In this document: piece after piece, positions 5,974 through 7,702 of the stretch | Layout: every line of letters begins with the position of its first letter | How positions within the stretch are numbered: position 1 is the first letter of the stretch | Translations under genes and position numbers: made by a program | Assembly: GCA_003343815.1 (NCBI GenBank) | Contig: QAKL01000029.1 | Span: 1 to 7,702, forward strand | Direction: 5' to 3' | DNA from: Clostridiales bacterium | GTDB taxonomy: Bacteria; Bacillota; Peptococcia; Peptococcales; Peptococcaceae | Length of the DNA stretch: 7,702 bases | The notes under the pieces: generated by a model | What the model saw: the letters and a program-made list of their open reading frames with translations, nothing else | Databases searched by the model: none | Told to the model about the DNA's origin: nothing

Positions 5974-6522
5974 TTATTGATTTATAAAATACTCTATCCA
6001 GAGCATTTCGTTTTGCAGTGTCAGATTGACCGCGCCGTTTGTGCTTTCACCGTGCCAAGTGAAAAGCTCGGCGCTTTCCTCGGAGGAAGAAACATTTTGG
6101 CTAAAACCCAAAACAAGGAGGTTTTGGATATAGTTTTTCAAATCAGCCAAACTATAGTTGCTCAAAAGAGCCGAATAGTTTTCGCTGTCTAAAGATTGGT
6201 AGACGATATGGCCGTGAGGATCGGGCAGAGGACTCCATGTGCTTTCCCACTCACCGCTTAAACGGTTGGAGATCTCGCCGCTTTGCCAAGTGATCGCTCC
6301 ATCCTCGGCAGAGGTTAAATGTTCGATGCTGCCCTGCTCGTGAACTAAGGAAATGAAGATTTCCAATTCCTCATCGGAAAGGGAGCTTAAATCAATGTCG
6401 CTGTCCGTCAAAAGCTGCTCCAAATCATCAGTCGGCTCGTCATTAGCGATATCTTTTTGACCGCAGGCGGAAAAAGCAAACAAGCATACGATTAATAACA
6501 AGATGCTGATAGATTTTTTCAT
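5974..6522 (-). CDS. Lipoprotein of unknown function
   Basis: The 182-residue product begins with a classic lipoprotein signal: MKK, a hydrophobic core (SISILLLIVCLFAF) and a lipobox F-S-A-C with the acylated Cys at residue 20. It should be anchored to the outer face of the membrane. An acidic, helix-prone segment follows (about 27-66, rich in Asp, Glu and Ser). A folded domain (about 75-182) contains several Trp, a proline-rich turn (WSPLPDPHG), a 'LADLKNYIQNLLVLGF' helix and terminal beta-like strands. This strand-helix-strand layout with '...Y...L...GF' is common in uncharacterised Clostridial lipoproteins, but I cannot name the family. The ATG at 6522 has AAGGAG nine bases upstream, and a promoter sits just before it. 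No terminator separates it from carA, but carA has its own promoter. Confidence 0.85.
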   Translation of the reverse strand: MKKSISILLLIVCLFAFSACGQKDIANDEPTDDLEQLLTDSDIDLSSLSDEELEIFISLVHEQGSIEHLTSAEDGAITWQSGEISNRLSGEWESTWSPLPDPHGHIVYQSLDSENYSALLSNYSLADLKNYIQNLLVLGFSQNVSSSEESAELFTWHGESTNGAVNLTLQNEMLWIEYFINQ

Positions 6523-6551
6523 GCGGTCTCACTCCTTTTTATATTACAAAT

Positions 6552-6580
6552 ATGATAGCACAAAGACGGCTAAACTGCAA
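6552..6580 (-). promoter_or_regulatory. Probable promoter of the lipoprotein gene
   Basis: On the - strand an extended -10, TGC-TATCAT (TATCAT at 6557-6552, five of six), is preceded after 17 bases by a weak -35, TTGCAG (6580-6575). The TG of the extended -10 compensates for the poor -35. No ARG-box-like site is seen here, so this gene is likely controlled separately from carAB. Confidence 0.6.
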
Positions 6581-6606
6581 TAAATTTTTTCGAAATGATA
6601 GTTGCT

Positions 6607-7425
6607 TTAAGAATTTTTCACTCTTTCTAACATTTCGCGCATCGTAAGTTTAAAGCGCGGATGGACGAAATCGGGCGCGATCGCGCACATCGGCTCCAGC
6701 ACAAATTCACGATTAGCGATATCGCGGTGGGGAATGGTTAAAGTATCATCGCTATAAACTAAATCATCATAAAACAAAATGTCTAAATCCAGCGTGCGCG
6801 GCCCCCAGCGGACGGTTGTCTCGCGTTTGGCTTGTCTCTCCAAAGCTTTAAAAAGTGCCAAAAGCTCCGTAGGCGTGAGTAATGTTTCCATTAGTAAAGC
6901 TCCGTTTAAGAACTCCTCCTGCTCGACGCCGCCATAGGGCGCGGTAGTGATCAGGGGCGATATTTTTAAGATACGGCAGTCGGGGTGATTGTCCAGGGTT
7001 TGGATCGCTTCGCGGAGATAGCCCTCTTTGTCGCCTAAATTAGAGCCAAGCGCGGCGTAAACCAGGTGGCGCGAGCGGCTGATTTTGACGGAGACGGTGT
7101 CCAAATCAAGCCCAATCGGCGCCCAGGGCTTTTTGATTTCGATCTCGATAGTGCGGATTTTGTGGTAAAGCAAAAGCAGGTGTCTGGCTAAGCCCTCGGC
7201 GCAAGCCTCGATGAGTTTAAAGGTGTTTTCGGTGAGAAAATTGTGGCACTCCTGGGCGATTTCGGCATAGCTCATCGAGTGGCGCAAATCATCACTCATG
7301 CCTGCCTTTCTTGTATCGCAAAAAATATGCAGGCTCACTAAAAATTTCTGCCCTAAAACCGTTTCTTCGGGCAATACCCCATGTTTGGCAAAGACGATCA
7401 AGTCTTTAATCGTGATTTCATCCAT
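6607..7425 (-). CDS. folK: Bifunctional dihydroneopterin aldolase / HPPK (FolB-FolK fusion)
   Basis: The protein joins two successive folate enzymes. FolB cleaves dihydroneopterin to 6-hydroxymethyldihydropterin, and FolK pyrophosphorylates that product with ATP for FolP. FolB spans about residues 1-117, with HGVLPEE (Glu21), MSYAEI (Tyr53), LIEACAEGLA (Glu73) and KKPWAPIG (Lys99). FolK spans about 120-272, with YAALGSNLGD, the TAPYGG pterin loop, RWGPRTLDLDILFYDD (metal ligands Asp213 and Asp215) and IPHRDIANREFVLEP. All expected active-site residues are present, so both activities are likely. I use the ATG at 7425 (272 residues, MDEITIKDL), preceded five bases earlier by GGTGA. A GTG at 7434 in frame would add three residues but is only three bases from AAAGG. 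The start is one base past the folP stop, so translation is probably coupled. Fusions of this type, such as pneumococcal SulD, are known. Confidence 0.95.
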   Translation of the reverse strand: MDEITIKDLIVFAKHGVLPEETVLGQKFLVSLHIFCDTRKAGMSDDLRHSMSYAEIAQECHNFLTENTFKLIEACAEGLARHLLLLYHKIRTIEIEIKKPWAPIGLDLDTVSVKISRSRHLVYAALGSNLGDKEGYLREAIQTLDNHPDCRILKISPLITTAPYGGVEQEEFLNGALLMETLLTPTELLALFKALERQAKRETTVRWGPRTLDLDILFYDDLVYSDDTLTIPHRDIANREFVLEPMCAIAPDFVHPRFKLTMREMLERVKNS

Positions 7426-7426
7426 T

Positions 7427-7702
7427 TTATTCACCGACCTTTAGGACAGCCTGCTGCATGAGGAGGGCGCGGCGGCTTTTTTCAGCGTCATGGATGCGGA
7501 AAAAGTGCATCCCTTGGGTGAGTCCCCATGTATTGAGAGCGGCAGTGCCTTCTTCGCGCTCCTCGCTGGGTAAATCTAAGGTTAAACCAATGACTGATTT
7601 GCGCGAGATACCCAAAAGCCACGGATAGTCAAACGCCGCTTTCAAATCGGCTAAGTGTTTCAGTGTCAGCAAATTCTGCGTATAGTCTTTACCGAAACCG
7701 AT
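7427..7702 (-). CDS. folP: Dihydropteroate synthase, C-terminal part (gene runs off the window)
   Basis: The frame is open to the right edge and gives the last 91 residues of FolP, which joins 4-aminobenzoate to hydroxymethyldihydropterin pyrophosphate, the product of the neighbouring FolK. Visible motifs are IGFGKD at the edge (the DPGIGFGK loop), LLGISRKSVIG (the SRK segment that contacts pterin and 4-aminobenzoate), GTAALNTWGLTQG, and FRIHD near the end. Residues before IGFGKD, including the sulfonamide-binding loops, are not in the window. The TTG at 7672 is only an internal Leu codon and not a start. The stop codon is one base before the folBK ATG, so the two genes form an operon ordered folP-folBK. 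Confidence 0.93.
   Translation of the reverse strand: MGFGKDYTQNLLTLKHLADLKAAFDYPWLLGISRKSVIGLTLDLPSEEREEGTAALNTWGLTQGMHFFRIHDAEKSRRALLMQQAVLKVGE
7431..7435 (-). promoter_or_regulatory. Ribosome binding site of folBK inside the end of folP
   Basis: GGTGA on the - strand, part of the full AGGAGGTGA complement of 16S rRNA, is five bases before the ATG at 7425. A second purine stretch, AAAGG (7442-7438), is 12 bases away. Both favour the ATG over the GTG at 7434. Confidence 0.55.

Noticed and set aside
5944..6192. Open frame of 82 codons on the + strand opposite the lipoprotein gene
   Set aside because: It has no ribosome site, overlaps the car promoter and lies antisense to a gene with a clear lipobox; it is a shadow frame.

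Overview
The window looks like a chromosomal housekeeping region of a Bacillota bacterium, most likely Clostridia. The clues are strong AGGAGG-type ribosome sites, moderate G+C by eye, small acidic lipoproteins, a FolB-FolK fusion, and a car operon that appears to be under ArgR control. This placement is inference; no rRNA or marker gene is present. There are no mobile elements, CRISPR arrays, tRNAs or rRNAs, and no gene-free stretch longer than 300 bases.

Layout. On the + strand at the left edge are the 3' end of a secreted or lipoprotein-like protein of unknown function (2-448) and, after a strong ribosome site, a 102-residue membrane protein with three predicted helices (462-770). They converge on everything else. 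A near-perfect hairpin with T-runs on both strands (750-784) ends transcription from both sides. On the - strand, read right to left, come folP (3' end only), folB-folK (bifunctional), a lipoprotein of unknown function, carA, and a very long carB. The carB reading frame continues without a stop into a complete diaminopimelate epimerase-like (DapF) domain, giving a 1340-residue CarB-DapF fusion.

How the genes work together. FolP and FolBK carry out successive or adjacent steps of dihydropteroate synthesis and are translationally coupled. CarA (glutaminase) and CarB (synthetase) form carbamoyl-phosphate synthase, which feeds arginine and pyrimidine synthesis; carA's stop and carB's start share a base (TAATG). 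The car promoter is readable as TTGACA-N17-CATAAT, with one ARG-box-like operator over the -10 and a second just upstream of the -35. The leader is too short for a PyrR attenuator, so arginine-responsive repression by ArgR is the likely control.

Most interesting point. The DapF domain fused to CarB has the second catalytic cysteine (Cys1283) but has Ala1134 where the first should be. It also carries changes at a substrate-binding Asn (Asp1074) and in the GIGADG motif (Asn1106). It may be a non-canonical or inactive epimerase that has been tied to carbamoyl-phosphate synthase.
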